Assembly: GCF_900166655.1 (NCBI RefSeq)
Contig: NZ_FVZB01000007.1
Span: 1,054,001 to 1,118,000, forward strand
Source: Halobacillus hunanensis
GTDB taxonomy: Bacteria; Bacillota; Bacilli; Bacillales; Halobacillaceae
Direction of reading: 5' to 3'
DNA length: 64,000 bases
Positions 26,995-36,662 of this stretch are shown here, in pieces. The first letter of the stretch is position 1, and each line of letters starts with the position of its first letter. Both the position numbers and the translations under genes were made by a program. Below the pieces are notes generated by a model. That model did no database searches and was not told where the DNA came from. It saw only the letters and a program-made list of their open reading frames with translations.

Positions 26995-28437
26995 ATGAAA
27001 ATTGGTTCCATTATAAACGGCCAAGAATACAAAGAAGAGCATCGTGAAACATTATCTGTCTTCAATCCTTATAATCAAGAAAAAGTAGCTGAAATTGCTC
27101 TAGCAGGCGTCGAAGATGTGAATAAAGCAATCGATCAAGGCTTTGAAACCTTTCATAGCACAATGAAGACCATGCCTGCCTACCAAAGGTCGAATATATT
27201 ACTCACAACCGCAAACCTGCTTGAAGACAGAAAGGAATCCTTTGCCGAAACCATAGCTAAAGAAGCGGGGAAGCCGCTGAAATACAGTCGTGGTGAAGTA
27301 GATCGTGCTGTACAAGTGCTTCGTTTTGCTTCAGAAAATGCGAAACACATTTATAGTGAAGTTATTCCTATGGATGCAGCTGTTGGAGGGGAAAACCGCT
27401 TAGGATTTACTAAACGGACTCCCCTCGGAGTTGTCTCGGCGATCACTCCGTTTAACTTCCCGCTTAATCTATCCCTTCACAAACTGGCACCTGCTATAGC
27501 TGCCGGCAACGTAGTGATATTTAAGCCAGCTGAAAAAACGCCTGTTTCAGCTTATATGCTTGTGCAACTGTTCCATGAGGCCGGTCTTCCAACAGGGGCG
27601 TTGAACCTTATTATGGGCAAAGGTGAAGTCGTCGGCGACGCGCTTGTACAACATGACAAAGTTCAGAAAGTTACCTTTACCGGGAGCCTGCCTGTAGGGA
27701 AGAATATACGAAAAAAGGCAGGGTTTAAGAAAGTTACCTTAGAACTAGGCTCCAATTCTCCAAATATTCTATTTGATGATGCAGATATGAAGCAAGCAGT
27801 TGAAGACCTGGTAAAAGGGGCGTTTGCTTTTTCCGGTCAAGTTTGTATATCAGCTCAGCGAATCTATGTTCACCATTCCCTTTATGATTCGTTCCTAAAG
27901 GAATATGTTAAGCAAACTGAAGCACTGACGGTAGGCGATCCGCTTAATGAAAATACTGATTTTGGACCTATGATCAATAAGGAAGCAGCAGAAAGAGCCA
28001 AAACATGGATCGATGATGCTGTATCGAATGGAGCAAGAATTGCCACTGGCGGGGAACTGAATGAAACGATGTTGGCACCTACTATCATGACTGACGTAAA
28101 AAGCGATATGAAAATTATTGCTGATGAGGTTTTTGCCCCCATAGTTTCAGTCATTCCATTTGAAATAGAAGAAGAAGTCGTTAAGCATTCAAATGATTCC
28201 GTTTACGGCTTGCAAGCGGGCGTGTTTACAAAGGATATCAACCGTGCTCTCCGCGTTGCGGATAAACTGGAGATGGGCGGTGTGTGGATTAATGAAATTT
28301 CAACGTATCGCCAGGACAATCACCCATACGGAGGCGTGAAACAAAGTGGTATCGGACGTGAAGGCGTCAAATATGCTATAGAGGATATGACAGAACTAAA
28401 ATTCATTGGCATTAACTTGAATGAAAAAAGACTATGA
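26995..28437 (+). CDS. NAD(P)-dependent aldehyde dehydrogenase
   Basis: 480 residues. Catalytic Cys284 (SGQVCISAQRI), general base Glu250 (LELGSNSPN), Asn154 (PFNFPLN) and Lys177 (FKPAEKTP) are all present. The FSGQVC form and overall pattern place it near the lactaldehyde/glyceraldehyde-type group rather than methylmalonate-semialdehyde dehydrogenase. It follows the thiamine-diphosphate enzyme by 12 bases and ends in a terminator, forming a two-gene operon. Substrate unknown. Confidence 0.85.
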   Translation: MKIGSIINGQEYKEEHRETLSVFNPYNQEKVAEIALAGVEDVNKAIDQGFETFHSTMKTMPAYQRSNILLTTANLLEDRKESFAETIAKEAGKPLKYSRGEVDRAVQVLRFASENAKHIYSEVIPMDAAVGGENRLGFTKRTPLGVVSAITPFNFPLNLSLHKLAPAIAAGNVVIFKPAEKTPVSAYMLVQLFHEAGLPTGALNLIMGKGEVVGDALVQHDKVQKVTFTGSLPVGKNIRKKAGFKKVTLELGSNSPNILFDDADMKQAVEDLVKGAFAFSGQVCISAQRIYVHHSLYDSFLKEYVKQTEALTVGDPLNENTDFGPMINKEAAERAKTWIDDAVSNGARIATGGELNETMLAPTIMTDVKSDMKIIADEVFAPIVSVIPFEIEEEVVKHSNDSVYGLQAGVFTKDINRALRVADKLEMGGVWINEISTYRQDNHPYGGVKQSGIGREGVKYAIEDMTELKFIGINLNEKRL

Positions 28438-28462
28438 CAACAACGTCATAGTCTTTTTCGTT
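28427..28462 (+). terminator. Terminator after the aldehyde dehydrogenase gene
   Basis: AAGACTATGAC and GTCATAGTCTT form an 11-pair stem with a six-base loop, then a T-run. The stem includes the stop codon of the dehydrogenase gene. It may also end the convergent glutamate dehydrogenase transcript. Confidence 0.85.
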
Positions 28463-28464
28463 AC

Positions 28465-29799
28465 TCATTTCATGTCATTATGGTTGGCTTCCATGTCAGA
28501 GTCTTTAATCCATCCCCGTGCCTCCATCGCCTTGACGAGGTGATTAATCCCCACCATATAAGCCGCATCCCTCATACGGCATTTTTTATCATTTTTCATT
28601 TCCAGTACTTTCTCAAAACCAAACAGCATATGTTCCTCCAGCTTTTGGTTCACTTCTTTCTCTTTCCAATAATAGTTCATCGTATTTTGAACCCATTCAA
28701 AATACGATACTGTAACTCCACCTGCATTACAAAGGATATCAGGAATCACGAATACTCCTTTTTCTTCAAGAATCTTATCTCCATCAGGAGTCGTTGGACC
28801 ATTGGCCGCTTCCGCTAGGATTTTCGCTTGAATATTTTTGGCTGTCTTTTTCGTAACTTGATTTTCAATAGCTGCAGGAATAAGGATATCAATCGGAAGA
28901 CCGAACATTTTTTCATTTGTGATCGATTCTGCATTGGAAAAATCAGAGGCATAATTGCTACCGTCTTTCACAAATTCAAGTAATGCTGGAATATCGATCC
29001 CCTCTTCGTTATATATTCCTCCCCGGGCATCTGTAACGGCTACAATCTTGACTCCTAATTCATGTAAAAATTTTGCGGTCATGCTTCCTACATTACCGAA
29101 ACCTTGAAGAGCAGCTGTAGACTTACTTAAATCAAGATCTAATACTTTAGCAGCTTCACGAATCGTAAAAACTACACCCCGCCCTGTAGCCTCCAGGCGT
29201 CCTAGAGAACCACCAATAATAACCGGTTTACCGGTAATCATCCCAGGAATATTATAGCCGCGCAGCTGATCAAATTCATCAATCATCCACCCCATAACTT
29301 CTGGACTTGTATTAACATCAGGAGCAGGAATATCTTTTTGGGGTCCAATGATCGGTGTAATTTTTCGAATGTACGTACGGCTTAGTGTTTCCAGTTCCTG
29401 TACAGAAAGTTTTTCGGGGTCGACAATAACCCCTCCTTTCCCGCCGCCAAACGGAATATCCACGATCGCTGTTTTTAGAGACATCCAGATCGAAAGGGCT
29501 TTAACTTCATCTACGTTAACATTTGGATGGAACCTGATTCCACCTTTCGTTGGCCCAAGAATATCAATGTGCTGGGAGCGAATACCTGTGAAGTTTTGAA
29601 TTGTCCCATCATCCATTCGAATCGGAAGTGATACTTCCAGAACTCTCAAGGGCTTTTTTAGTACATGATAAACATTATCGTCTAACCCAAGTGTTTCAAC
29701 AGATTCCCGAATTAATCCTTTCACAATATCATATGGATTGTGGTCATGTGTGGTAATATCTGATTCTGCTTTGTCTTGATTTTGCTTTTCCATGTCCAA
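28465..29799 (-). CDS. Glutamate dehydrogenase (RocG/GudB type)
   Basis: About 444 residues. The glutamate-binding motif PFGGGKGGVIVDP with its active lysine lies near 115-127, followed by the NAD-fold (LQGFGNVGSMTAKFLHELG, near 235-253). Length and sequence are those of the catabolic NAD-dependent enzymes of Bacillus. It deaminates glutamate to 2-oxoglutarate, a step shared by arginine, proline and branched-chain amino acid breakdown. No in-frame repeat of the cryptic-gudB kind is evident by eye. RocG and GudB cannot be told apart from this window. Confidence 0.92.
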   Translation of the reverse strand: MDMEKQNQDKAESDITTHDHNPYDIVKGLIRESVETLGLDDNVYHVLKKPLRVLEVSLPIRMDDGTIQNFTGIRSQHIDILGPTKGGIRFHPNVNVDEVKALSIWMSLKTAIVDIPFGGGKGGVIVDPEKLSVQELETLSRTYIRKITPIIGPQKDIPAPDVNTSPEVMGWMIDEFDQLRGYNIPGMITGKPVIIGGSLGRLEATGRGVVFTIREAAKVLDLDLSKSTAALQGFGNVGSMTAKFLHELGVKIVAVTDARGGIYNEEGIDIPALLEFVKDGSNYASDFSNAESITNEKMFGLPIDILIPAAIENQVTKKTAKNIQAKILAEAANGPTTPDGDKILEEKGVFVIPDILCNAGGVTVSYFEWVQNTMNYYWKEKEVNQKLEEHMLFGFEKVLEMKNDKKCRMRDAAYMVGINHLVKAMEARGWIKDSDMEANHNDMK

Positions 29800-29909
29800 T
29801 CACACCCCTAAACTATAAACTCTCTTTCTAAAATTCCAATAAGTTCATCTTTTTATACCAAAAACGGGTTAAAAGAAAGGAAAGCAAATCAATGGTTTGC
29901 ATCTTCAGA

Positions 29910-31157
29910 TTATTTATTTTTGAAGTCATCTAAAAAATCTTTCTGAAAACTGGTCGTCACTCTGGCATCTGATGGATTTTTCAATTTTTGAAAAGGATTA
30001 TGTCCGTACTTCTCTGTTAGTGTATCAATCACTTGATACAGCTTTTCCTTGCCAGCATGCTGCTGGTAGCTAAATAAGTCGAGTTGCTGGGTGACCTCAG
30101 CTTGCTCCACTAAATCCTGGGCCGTGATACCAAGTAGTCTGATAGGCTGTTGGTTCCAATGCTCATCAAACTGGTGATAAGCTGCTTGAAAAAGTTCGTC
30201 TGCCGTTTCTATAAAGTCAGGAAGCTGGCGGCTTCTCGTTATCGTTTTACGATCGTGATAGCGGATCATCAGTTGCACATTTCGAGCCAGCACACTCTTT
30301 TTCTTCATTCGTGCCTCTACCTTTGCTGCCAGCCTTCTCAGAACTTGTCGCACTTCAACTTCGTCCGTTGTGTCATGAGGCAGTGTAGTCGAAGTGCCAA
30401 TACTTTTAAACTCATGAACCGCTTCCGGGTCTACTGGGCGATTGTCAATCCCATTCGCTCTATTCTGTAACCGCTCTCCATTAATCCCAAGCACAGTTTT
30501 CAGTTCAATCACTTGATGACTGGCAAGATCACCAATTGTCTCCACTTCCATTTTTCTAAGCTTACCTGCCGTTTTCTCTCCAACTCCGTACATCTCTTCA
30601 ATTGGCAGCGGCCAAAGCTTATTAGAAAGGTCTCTCTTACGTAAAATGGTGATCCCCATCGGTTTTTTCATATCTGAAGCCATCTTAGCTAAGAATTTAT
30701 TGGGCGCAATTCCAATACTGCAAGGTAAATCAAGCTCATCTTTTATCCTTGATTGAATTCGATTCGCAATTTCAGGCGGTGTTCCCTGTTCATGACAGGC
30801 TGTAATATCCATATATCCTTCATCAATGGAGACAGGCTGAATCATATCCGTCACTTCGGCAAGAATCTTAAACATTTCCTTCGAAGCTGCACGATACCTT
30901 TCGAATGTAGGAGACATCACAATTAAGTCTTTGCAAAGCCGTCTTGCTTCCCCTACCGGCATGGTCGTTTTTACACCGTATTTCCTGGCTTCATAGCTGC
31001 TTGTAACGACAATGCCGCGACGTTCTTCAGGATTCCCAGCAATCGCAAGCGGCCTACCTTTCAGAGAAGGGTCAAAAGCCATTTCAACCGATGCATAAAA
31101 ACTATTCATATCGACATGAAAAATAACCCGGCCATTTTTAGGGTACCACTTTGACAT
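29910..31157 (-). CDS. dinB: DNA polymerase IV (Y-family, YqjH-like)
   Basis: 415 residues from ATG 31157, which follows AAGGAAGGA; an upstream in-frame start at 31205 is not supported. Palm motifs FHVDMNSFYASVE (metal Asp) and SIDEGYMDIT (Asp-Glu) are intact. A little-finger domain follows, and the tail contains QLDLF, a sliding-clamp binding motif. It carries out error-prone lesion bypass. The place near yqjE and yqjD matches B. subtilis polY1. Confidence 0.94.
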   Translation of the reverse strand: MSKWYPKNGRVIFHVDMNSFYASVEMAFDPSLKGRPLAIAGNPEERRGIVVTSSYEARKYGVKTTMPVGEARRLCKDLIVMSPTFERYRAASKEMFKILAEVTDMIQPVSIDEGYMDITACHEQGTPPEIANRIQSRIKDELDLPCSIGIAPNKFLAKMASDMKKPMGITILRKRDLSNKLWPLPIEEMYGVGEKTAGKLRKMEVETIGDLASHQVIELKTVLGINGERLQNRANGIDNRPVDPEAVHEFKSIGTSTTLPHDTTDEVEVRQVLRRLAAKVEARMKKKSVLARNVQLMIRYHDRKTITRSRQLPDFIETADELFQAAYHQFDEHWNQQPIRLLGITAQDLVEQAEVTQQLDLFSYQQHAGKEKLYQVIDTLTEKYGHNPFQKLKNPSDARVTTSFQKDFLDDFKNK

Positions 31158-31205
31158 AAAAATCCTTCCTTTTCGAACGGTTGTTCTTACAGTATACCAT
31201 AACAA

Positions 31206-31236
31206 AAGACAGCCATGGTTTACATGGCTGTCTGAC
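31206..31236 (-). terminator. Terminator after the M20 peptidase gene
   Basis: AGACAGCCATG and CATGGCTGTCT form a perfect 11-pair stem with a five-base loop; on the minus strand TTTTGTT follows. It lies about 20 bases after the peptidase stop and just before dinB. Confidence 0.85.
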
Positions 31237-31250
31237 TTCCTGACATTTTA

Positions 31251-32378
31251 TTATTTTGCTGCTTCATCAATAATCGCTGTTACAAACTCAGCAATTTTGA
31301 CTAGCTCTCCAACAGGCATTCTTTCGTTGGTTGTGTGAATTTCCTCATAGCCTACTGCTAAATTAACCGTCGGAATATTGTGGCCGGCAATGATGTTTGC
31401 ATCACTTCCGCCGCCGCTCGTTAGTAATTTGCTTTCACGACCAATTTGTTTGGCAGCTGTCCGGGCCACTTCTACCACATGATCGCCTTCCTGCTGTTTA
31501 AAACCAGGGTACATAATATCAACTTGAAGTTCTACTTCTCCGCCCATCTCCTCAGCTGTTTGAATAAAAGCCTGTTTCATTTTTTCTACTTGCGCATTCA
31601 TTTTGTCCGGCACAAGTGAACGGGCTTCTGCCAAGATTTCAACATGGTCGCAAACGATATTGGTTTGTTTTCCGCCTTCGAAACGACCAATATTTGCTGT
31701 CGTTTCTTCATCAATACGACCGAGCGGCATTTTAGCTATCGCTTTAGAAGCAAGCGTAATAGCCGATACGCCTTTCTCCGGCGCGAGACCTGCATGAGCT
31801 GTACGCCCTTTGACAGTCGCATTAATTTTCGCCTGGGTAGGAGCAGCTACGATAATATTTCCTACTTCTCCATTGCTATCGATCGCGTACCCATACTTTG
31901 CCTTTAAGTGAGAAGGATCAAGAGCCTTCGCCCCAACCAGTCCGCTTTCCTCTCCGACTGTAATAATAAATTGCAGATCACCGTGCTCAACATGTTGTTC
32001 TTTGATCAAACGAATGGCTTCCAATATTGCAGCTAAACCAGCTTTATCATCTGCCCCGAGAATGGTTGTTCCATCAGTCACGATATAGTCACCTTCAATA
32101 ATTGGCTTCACCTGGTTGCCCGGAACAACCGTATCCATATGAGAGGTGAAGTAAATCGTGTCGGCACCCTCTTTTGTTCCTTTTAAATTACAAATTAAGT
32201 TTCCGGCCCCATGTCCTGTCTTATCTTTCGCATCATCTTCGAACACCTCAAGACCAAGGTCCTCGAATTTTTTTGTCAATACTCCAGCAATAGTTGCTTC
32301 ATTTTTTGTTTCGGAATCAACTTGAACGAGTTCAAGAAATTCCTCAATTAAACGATCTTTATTCACAGCTGCCATCAT
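31251..32378 (-). CDS. yqjE: M20 peptidase, tripeptidase T-like (YqjE group)
   Basis: About 375 residues (two adjacent ATG codons follow GGAGG). Di-metal motifs are in order: TSHMDTVVPG near 79-88, GTTILGADDKAGLAA near 109-123 and VGEESGLVGAKAL near 143-155, then a lid domain and GGGSDANI near the end. It is a cytosolic aminopeptidase for small peptides. B. subtilis yqjE has the same neighbour (yqjD). Confidence 0.88.
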   Translation of the reverse strand: MMAAVNKDRLIEEFLELVQVDSETKNEATIAGVLTKKFEDLGLEVFEDDAKDKTGHGAGNLICNLKGTKEGADTIYFTSHMDTVVPGNQVKPIIEGDYIVTDGTTILGADDKAGLAAILEAIRLIKEQHVEHGDLQFIITVGEESGLVGAKALDPSHLKAKYGYAIDSNGEVGNIIVAAPTQAKINATVKGRTAHAGLAPEKGVSAITLASKAIAKMPLGRIDEETTANIGRFEGGKQTNIVCDHVEILAEARSLVPDKMNAQVEKMKQAFIQTAEEMGGEVELQVDIMYPGFKQQEGDHVVEVARTAAKQIGRESKLLTSGGGSDANIIAGHNIPTVNLAVGYEEIHTTNERMPVGELVKIAEFVTAIIDEAAK

Positions 32379-32452
32379 CTCTACCTCCCAGTGTATCTAT
32401 GTAAAAACTTATTCCCTCTAGTACGTTAGCGCAAATTGCGGCAAAGTGTCAA

Positions 32453-34000
32453 TTAGAGAGGAATATTTCCATGTTTTTTATAAGGCCGGTCTTCATGTTT
32501 ATTTTTTAGCATGTCAAGCGCCTTAATTAGGGTTGATCTTGTTTCTCTTGGATCTATCACATCGTCAACCATCCCGAGACCTGCCGCTACATAGGGATTT
32601 GCAAAACGCTCTCGATATTCATTGATTTTGTTCTGTCTAGTTTCTTCAGGATTATCGCTGTCTTTTATATCTTTCGCAAAAATAATATTAGCCGCTCCTT
32701 CTGGACCCATCACGGCAATTTCTGCATTTGGCCAAGCATAAACTAGATCAGCTCCAATTGATTTGCTATTTAAGGCCACGTAAGCTCCGCCATACGCCTT
32801 TCGTGTGATAACCGTTAACTTGGGTACCGTAGCCTCAGAGTAGGCATATAAAATTTTGGCCCCATGTCTAATAATTCCCCCATGCTCTTGCTTAATGCCG
32901 GGGAAAAATCCAGTAACATCCTCAAAAGTAATGAGAGGAATATTAAAGGAATCACAAAAGCGAATAAACCGAGCAGCTTTATCACTCGAATCAATATCCA
33001 AACCGCCTGCCATATACTTAGGTTGGTTACAAACGAGCCCTATTGTCTGCCCCTTCAGCCGGGCAAAACCTACAACGATATTTTTAGCAAAATCACTGTG
33101 GATTTCAAAAAAAGACTCCCTATCGACTACCTCTTCGATAACGACTCGGACATCATAAGGCCTGATTGGATCGAAAGGGATTTTATCCGTTAAATCCGGA
33201 CGATAATCCTCTTCGTCAGCTATCTCAATGGGTTCTGGTTTCTCTTTATTGTTGGCTGGTAAATAACGGACTAAATCTCGAACAGCATCTAGAGCAGATG
33301 CTTCATCCTCTGTCTTAATATGAGCATTTCCGCTCAATGTGTTGTGGACATCGGCTCCACCCAAATCCTCTGCTGAGATTTGTTCACCGGTTACCGTCTC
33401 AATCACTTTTGGTCCCGTAATGAACATTTGCGATGTTTTTTCTACCATAATGACAAAATCAGTGATAGCTGGAGAATACACAGCTCCACCTGCACAAGGA
33501 CCCATAATGACTGAAATTTGCGGAATTACTCCAGAATAAATCGAGTTACGATAGAAAACTTGTCCATAGCCATCAAGTGAAGATACACCTTCCTGAATGC
33601 GAGCGCCGCCAGAGTCATTTAATCCTATGAAAGGGGTGCCATTTTTAGCGGCGAGATCCATCACTGCAGCGATTTTTTTCGCATGCATTTCACCAAGCGC
33701 TCCCCCATACACAGTAAAGTCCTGAGCGAATAAATAAATATCCCGTCCTTCTACTTTTCCAAAGCCGGTCACCACCCCTTCTCCAGGAGCATCATTCCCA
33801 TTCATGCCAAAATCACTTTGACGATGCTCAATAAAGGGATTAAGTTCAATAAAGCTGCCCTCATCTACTAAATATTCGATTCGTTCCCTGGCGGTCCATT
33901 TCCCTTTGTCGTGCTGTTTACTGATTCGTTCATCACCGCCGCCAAGTTCGGACTGTCTTCGTTTATCATAAAGTTCGTTAATTTTATCATAAATGTCCAT
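32453..34000 (-). CDS. yqjD: Acyl-CoA carboxylase carboxyltransferase subunit (propionyl/methylmalonyl-CoA type, YqjD-like)
   Basis: 515 residues, two crotonase-like halves. The first half has FIGLNDSGGARIQEGVSSLDGYG and the oxyanion-type PCAGGAVYSPAITDF. The second has DVTGFFPGIKQEHGGIIRHGAKILYAYSEATVPK and KAYGGAYVALNS. It moves carboxyl between biotin carrier and propionyl-CoA, forming or consuming methylmalonyl-CoA. No biotin carboxylase or carrier gene is in the window, so partners must lie elsewhere. It follows the mutase genes directly. Confidence 0.9.
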   Translation of the reverse strand: MDIYDKINELYDKRRQSELGGGDERISKQHDKGKWTARERIEYLVDEGSFIELNPFIEHRQSDFGMNGNDAPGEGVVTGFGKVEGRDIYLFAQDFTVYGGALGEMHAKKIAAVMDLAAKNGTPFIGLNDSGGARIQEGVSSLDGYGQVFYRNSIYSGVIPQISVIMGPCAGGAVYSPAITDFVIMVEKTSQMFITGPKVIETVTGEQISAEDLGGADVHNTLSGNAHIKTEDEASALDAVRDLVRYLPANNKEKPEPIEIADEEDYRPDLTDKIPFDPIRPYDVRVVIEEVVDRESFFEIHSDFAKNIVVGFARLKGQTIGLVCNQPKYMAGGLDIDSSDKAARFIRFCDSFNIPLITFEDVTGFFPGIKQEHGGIIRHGAKILYAYSEATVPKLTVITRKAYGGAYVALNSKSIGADLVYAWPNAEIAVMGPEGAANIIFAKDIKDSDNPEETRQNKINEYRERFANPYVAAGLGMVDDVIDPRETRSTLIKALDMLKNKHEDRPYKKHGNIPL

Positions 34001-34002
34001 TT

Positions 34003-34815
34003 TTACTGCTCTCCCTTCGGATTTGTTAATTCAAAGAGGACACCGCCGGAAGCCTTCGGATGTAGAAAGGCGATTTGACTATCGTGTGCTCCTTGCTTCG
34101 GTTCCGTATTAATCAACGGGATACCTTCCTCTTGATACTGCTGAAGACGCTTAGAAATGTCGTTTACTTCTAAAGCAATGTGGTGAATTCCTTCGCCTTT
34201 TTTTGAAATGAACTTACGAATAGGAGATTCATCGCTCAGCGGTTCAAGCAATTCGATCCGCGTCTCTCCGATAGGAAGAAAAGCAACTCTGACCTGCTCT
34301 GAAGTTACTTCTTCCACGGCTTCCACTTCAAGCCCAAGTGTATGTTGATAAAAAGCTAAGGATTGTTCGATATTTTCGACAGCAATCCCTATATGTGACA
34401 CCTTCCCTGGGGCAGATCTTGTTTCCCGATTCATTAGCTGCTTAATATAGATGGCCGTGGCATCAGTTGGAGCCCCGCTTGTGAATATTTTCTTAACACC
34501 CTGCGCCTCCAAATTAGGGATATCCTCAGCAGGAATTACCCCGCCGCCGATGACGGGGATGTCAGAAGCTCCTTCTTTTTCAAGAGCCGCAACCACCTTT
34601 GGAAAAAGTGAATTGTGAGCACCTGACAAGGAAGAAAGGCCGATTACATCCACATCCTCCTGTACAGCAGCACGGGCAATTTGCACTGGGGATTGGCGTA
34701 ACCCAGTATAGATGACTTCCATTCCATGATCTCTTAAAGCCTGAGCAATAATCAGCGCTCCTCTGTCGTGTCCATCCAGTCCTGGTTTAGCGATCAGTAC
34801 GCGTATAGGTTTCAT
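34003..34815 (-). CDS. Fusion: cobalamin-binding subunit of methylmalonyl-CoA mutase + methylmalonyl-CoA epimerase
   Basis: 270 residues with two domains. Residues 1-130 form a B12-binding domain with DGHDRG (Asp14, His16, Gly19), SLSGAHN and GGGVIPAED; the histidine is the lower cobalt ligand. Residues 137-270 form a vicinal-oxygen-chelate epimerase with likely metal ligands His141, Glu188, His212 and Glu262. The catalytic mutase subunit upstream (34831-36486) ends before any B12 domain, so this protein should complete it. Joining the epimerase to the B12 subunit would hand methylmalonyl-CoA directly between steps. The frame is open throughout, so this is not an assembly join by eye. Confidence 0.88.
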   Translation of the reverse strand: MKPIRVLIAKPGLDGHDRGALIIAQALRDHGMEVIYTGLRQSPVQIARAAVQEDVDVIGLSSLSGAHNSLFPKVVAALEKEGASDIPVIGGGVIPAEDIPNLEAQGVKKIFTSGAPTDATAIYIKQLMNRETRSAPGKVSHIGIAVENIEQSLAFYQHTLGLEVEAVEEVTSEQVRVAFLPIGETRIELLEPLSDESPIRKFISKKGEGIHHIALEVNDISKRLQQYQEEGIPLINTEPKQGAHDSQIAFLHPKASGGVLFELTNPKGEQ

Positions 34816-34830
34816 TTTCCATCATCCTTC

Positions 34831-36486
34831 CTACATTCCTGTATACTCTCCAAATTCCTCGCGAAGTACGTTAGCTATTTCACCTACTGTTGCGTACACC
34901 TTCACAGCTTCAACGATATGTGGCATAACATTATCATTCGCCTTGGCCGCCTGTCGAAGCTCTGCAAGACAACGCTCTACAACAGCTGCATCACGAGTAT
35001 GGCGAATTTCCTGGGTCTTGTTAATCTGACCGGCCTCAAGCGCTTCATCGACTCGCAGCAAATCAGGGTTCACCTCTTCTTCCAGCTTATACTCATTTAA
35101 ACCCACCACAATATCTTCATTTGATTCAATACGTTTCTGAGCTTCGTAAGCTGTTTGATGAATTTCTCTTTGCATGAACCCTTCCTCTACAGCTTGCACT
35201 GCTCCGCCCAATTCTCTGATTCGCTCAAGATATTTGTTGACTTCGGTTTCAATTTCATCGGTTAATGCTTCGACATAATGAGATCCGCCCAGCGGATCAA
35301 TCGTATCGGCTACACCACTTTCCTGAGCGATAATCTGCTGAGTTCTTAAAGCAATCCTTGCCGAGTCTTCTGTTGGCAGAGCTAACGCTTCATCACGGGA
35401 GTTCGTATGTAAGCTTTGTGTACCCCCCATCACAGCGGATAGAGCTTGAACTGTCACACGTACGATATTGTTATCAGGCTGTTGGGCTGTTAATGTGCTG
35501 CCACCTGTTTGTGTATGAAAACGCAGTTTCCAGCTTTTCGGATTTTCCGCTTTGTAATGATCCTTCATTATTTTTGCCCAAATACGCCTGGCTGCACGAA
35601 ACTTTGCTGCTTCTTCGAAAAACTGGTTGTGAGCATTGAAGAAGAAAGCCAGCCTTGGAGCAAATTGATCTACCTCGAGTCCTGATTCAATCGCTGCATC
35701 CACATAAGCCATCCCATTGGCAATCGTAAAAGCTACCTCTTGAACGGCTGTCGAACCAGCTTCGCGAATATGATACCCGGAAATACTGATGGTGTTAAAT
35801 TTAGGTAAATGCTCATGGCAGTAACCAAAAATATCAGTGATAAGTCTCATGGACGGTTTCGGTGGGTAAATATATGTACCACGCGCAATATATTCCTTTA
35901 ATATGTCATTTTGAATCGTTCCCGTTAACTTTTCTGGACTAACTCCTTGTTTCTCGCCCACGGCAATATACATCGCTAGTAGAATAGACGCGGGGGCATT
36001 AATTGTCATAGAGGTACTTACTTGATCGAGCGGAATCTGATCAAAGAGCTGCTCCATGTCAGCCAGTGAATCAATCGCCACTCCCACCTTGCCAACCTCC
36101 CCTTCCGCCATCGGGTCATCCGAATCATATCCAATTTGTGTAGGAAGATCAAAGGCTACAGACAAACCGGTTTGCCCTTGGTTTAATAAATATCTAAAGC
36201 GCTGGTTTGTTTCCTCAGCAGAACCGAACCCCGCGTACTGGCGCATCGTCCAATACCTGCTTCGATACATGGTAGGCTGAATTCCCCTTGTATAAGGAAA
36301 TTGACCCGGGAAACCAAGATTCTCCGTATATGTTATATCCGGTTCGGTCGGCGTATATAATTGATCAATTTCAATTTCTGAACTTGTAGTAAAGGTTTGT
36401 TTGCGTTCAGGGAAACGCTTTTCTGTCTTTTTCACATCTTGTTTCCACTTTTCTTTAATCTGTTGAAAATTATTTTGATCCTTCAC
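34831..36486 (-). CDS. Methylmalonyl-CoA mutase, catalytic subunit without B12 domain
   Basis: 551 residues, covering only the TIM-barrel part. Recognisable blocks include PFTRGIQ-like [65 protein letters not shown] and [25 protein letters not shown]. Full-length bacterial mutases exceed 700 residues; here the cobalamin domain is on the next gene, as in two-part archaeal types. It interconverts methylmalonyl-CoA and succinyl-CoA. It is the first gene of the cassette and ends 15 bases before the fusion gene. Confidence 0.93.
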   Translation of the reverse strand: MKDQNNFQQIKEKWKQDVKKTEKRFPERKQTFTTSSEIEIDQLYTPTEPDITYTENLGFPGQFPYTRGIQPTMYRSRYWTMRQYAGFGSAEETNQRFRYLLNQGQTGLSVAFDLPTQIGYDSDDPMAEGEVGKVGVAIDSLADMEQLFDQIPLDQVSTSMTINAPASILLAMYIAVGEKQGVSPEKLTGTIQNDILKEYIARGTYIYPPKPSMRLITDIFGYCHEHLPKFNTISISGYHIREAGSTAVQEVAFTIANGMAYVDAAIESGLEVDQFAPRLAFFFNAHNQFFEEAAKFRAARRIWAKIMKDHYKAENPKSWKLRFHTQTGGSTLTAQQPDNNIVRVTVQALSAVMGGTQSLHTNSRDEALALPTEDSARIALRTQQIIAQESGVADTIDPLGGSHYVEALTDEIETEVNKYLERIRELGGAVQAVEEGFMQREIHQTAYEAQKRIESNEDIVVGLNEYKLEEEVNPDLLRVDEALEAGQINKTQEIRHTRDAAVVERCLAELRQAAKANDNVMPHIVEAVKVYATVGEIANVLREEFGEYTGM

Positions 36487-36598
36487 TTTTCGTTTCCTCC
36501 TCCTTAAGAACCTTCCTCTCTAGCATACCAAAAATAAAGCGCTTACGTTTCTTAAAATTACTGGAATTCACAATTATATTGTAAATGATTTTCTTTCC

Positions 36599-36627
36599 TT
36601 GTCCAAAACTAGGATTGCATGTAAAAT
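36599..36627 (+). promoter_or_regulatory. sigma-A-type promoter of the Prli42-like gene
   Basis: TTGTCC (36599-36604), a 17-base spacer and TAAAAT (36622-36627), ending about 35 bases before the small gene. I saw no sigma-B-like pair here. Confidence 0.5.
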
Positions 36628-36662
36628 AATTAAAGGAGATTGTAAAAAGGAGGTTATATACC

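Noticed and set aside
34003-36486. Frameshift breaking a single full-length mutase gene
   Set aside because: The mutase ends with a proper stop, a ribosome site follows and the B12 domain starts cleanly with its own ATG; a split arrangement is known in other lineages.
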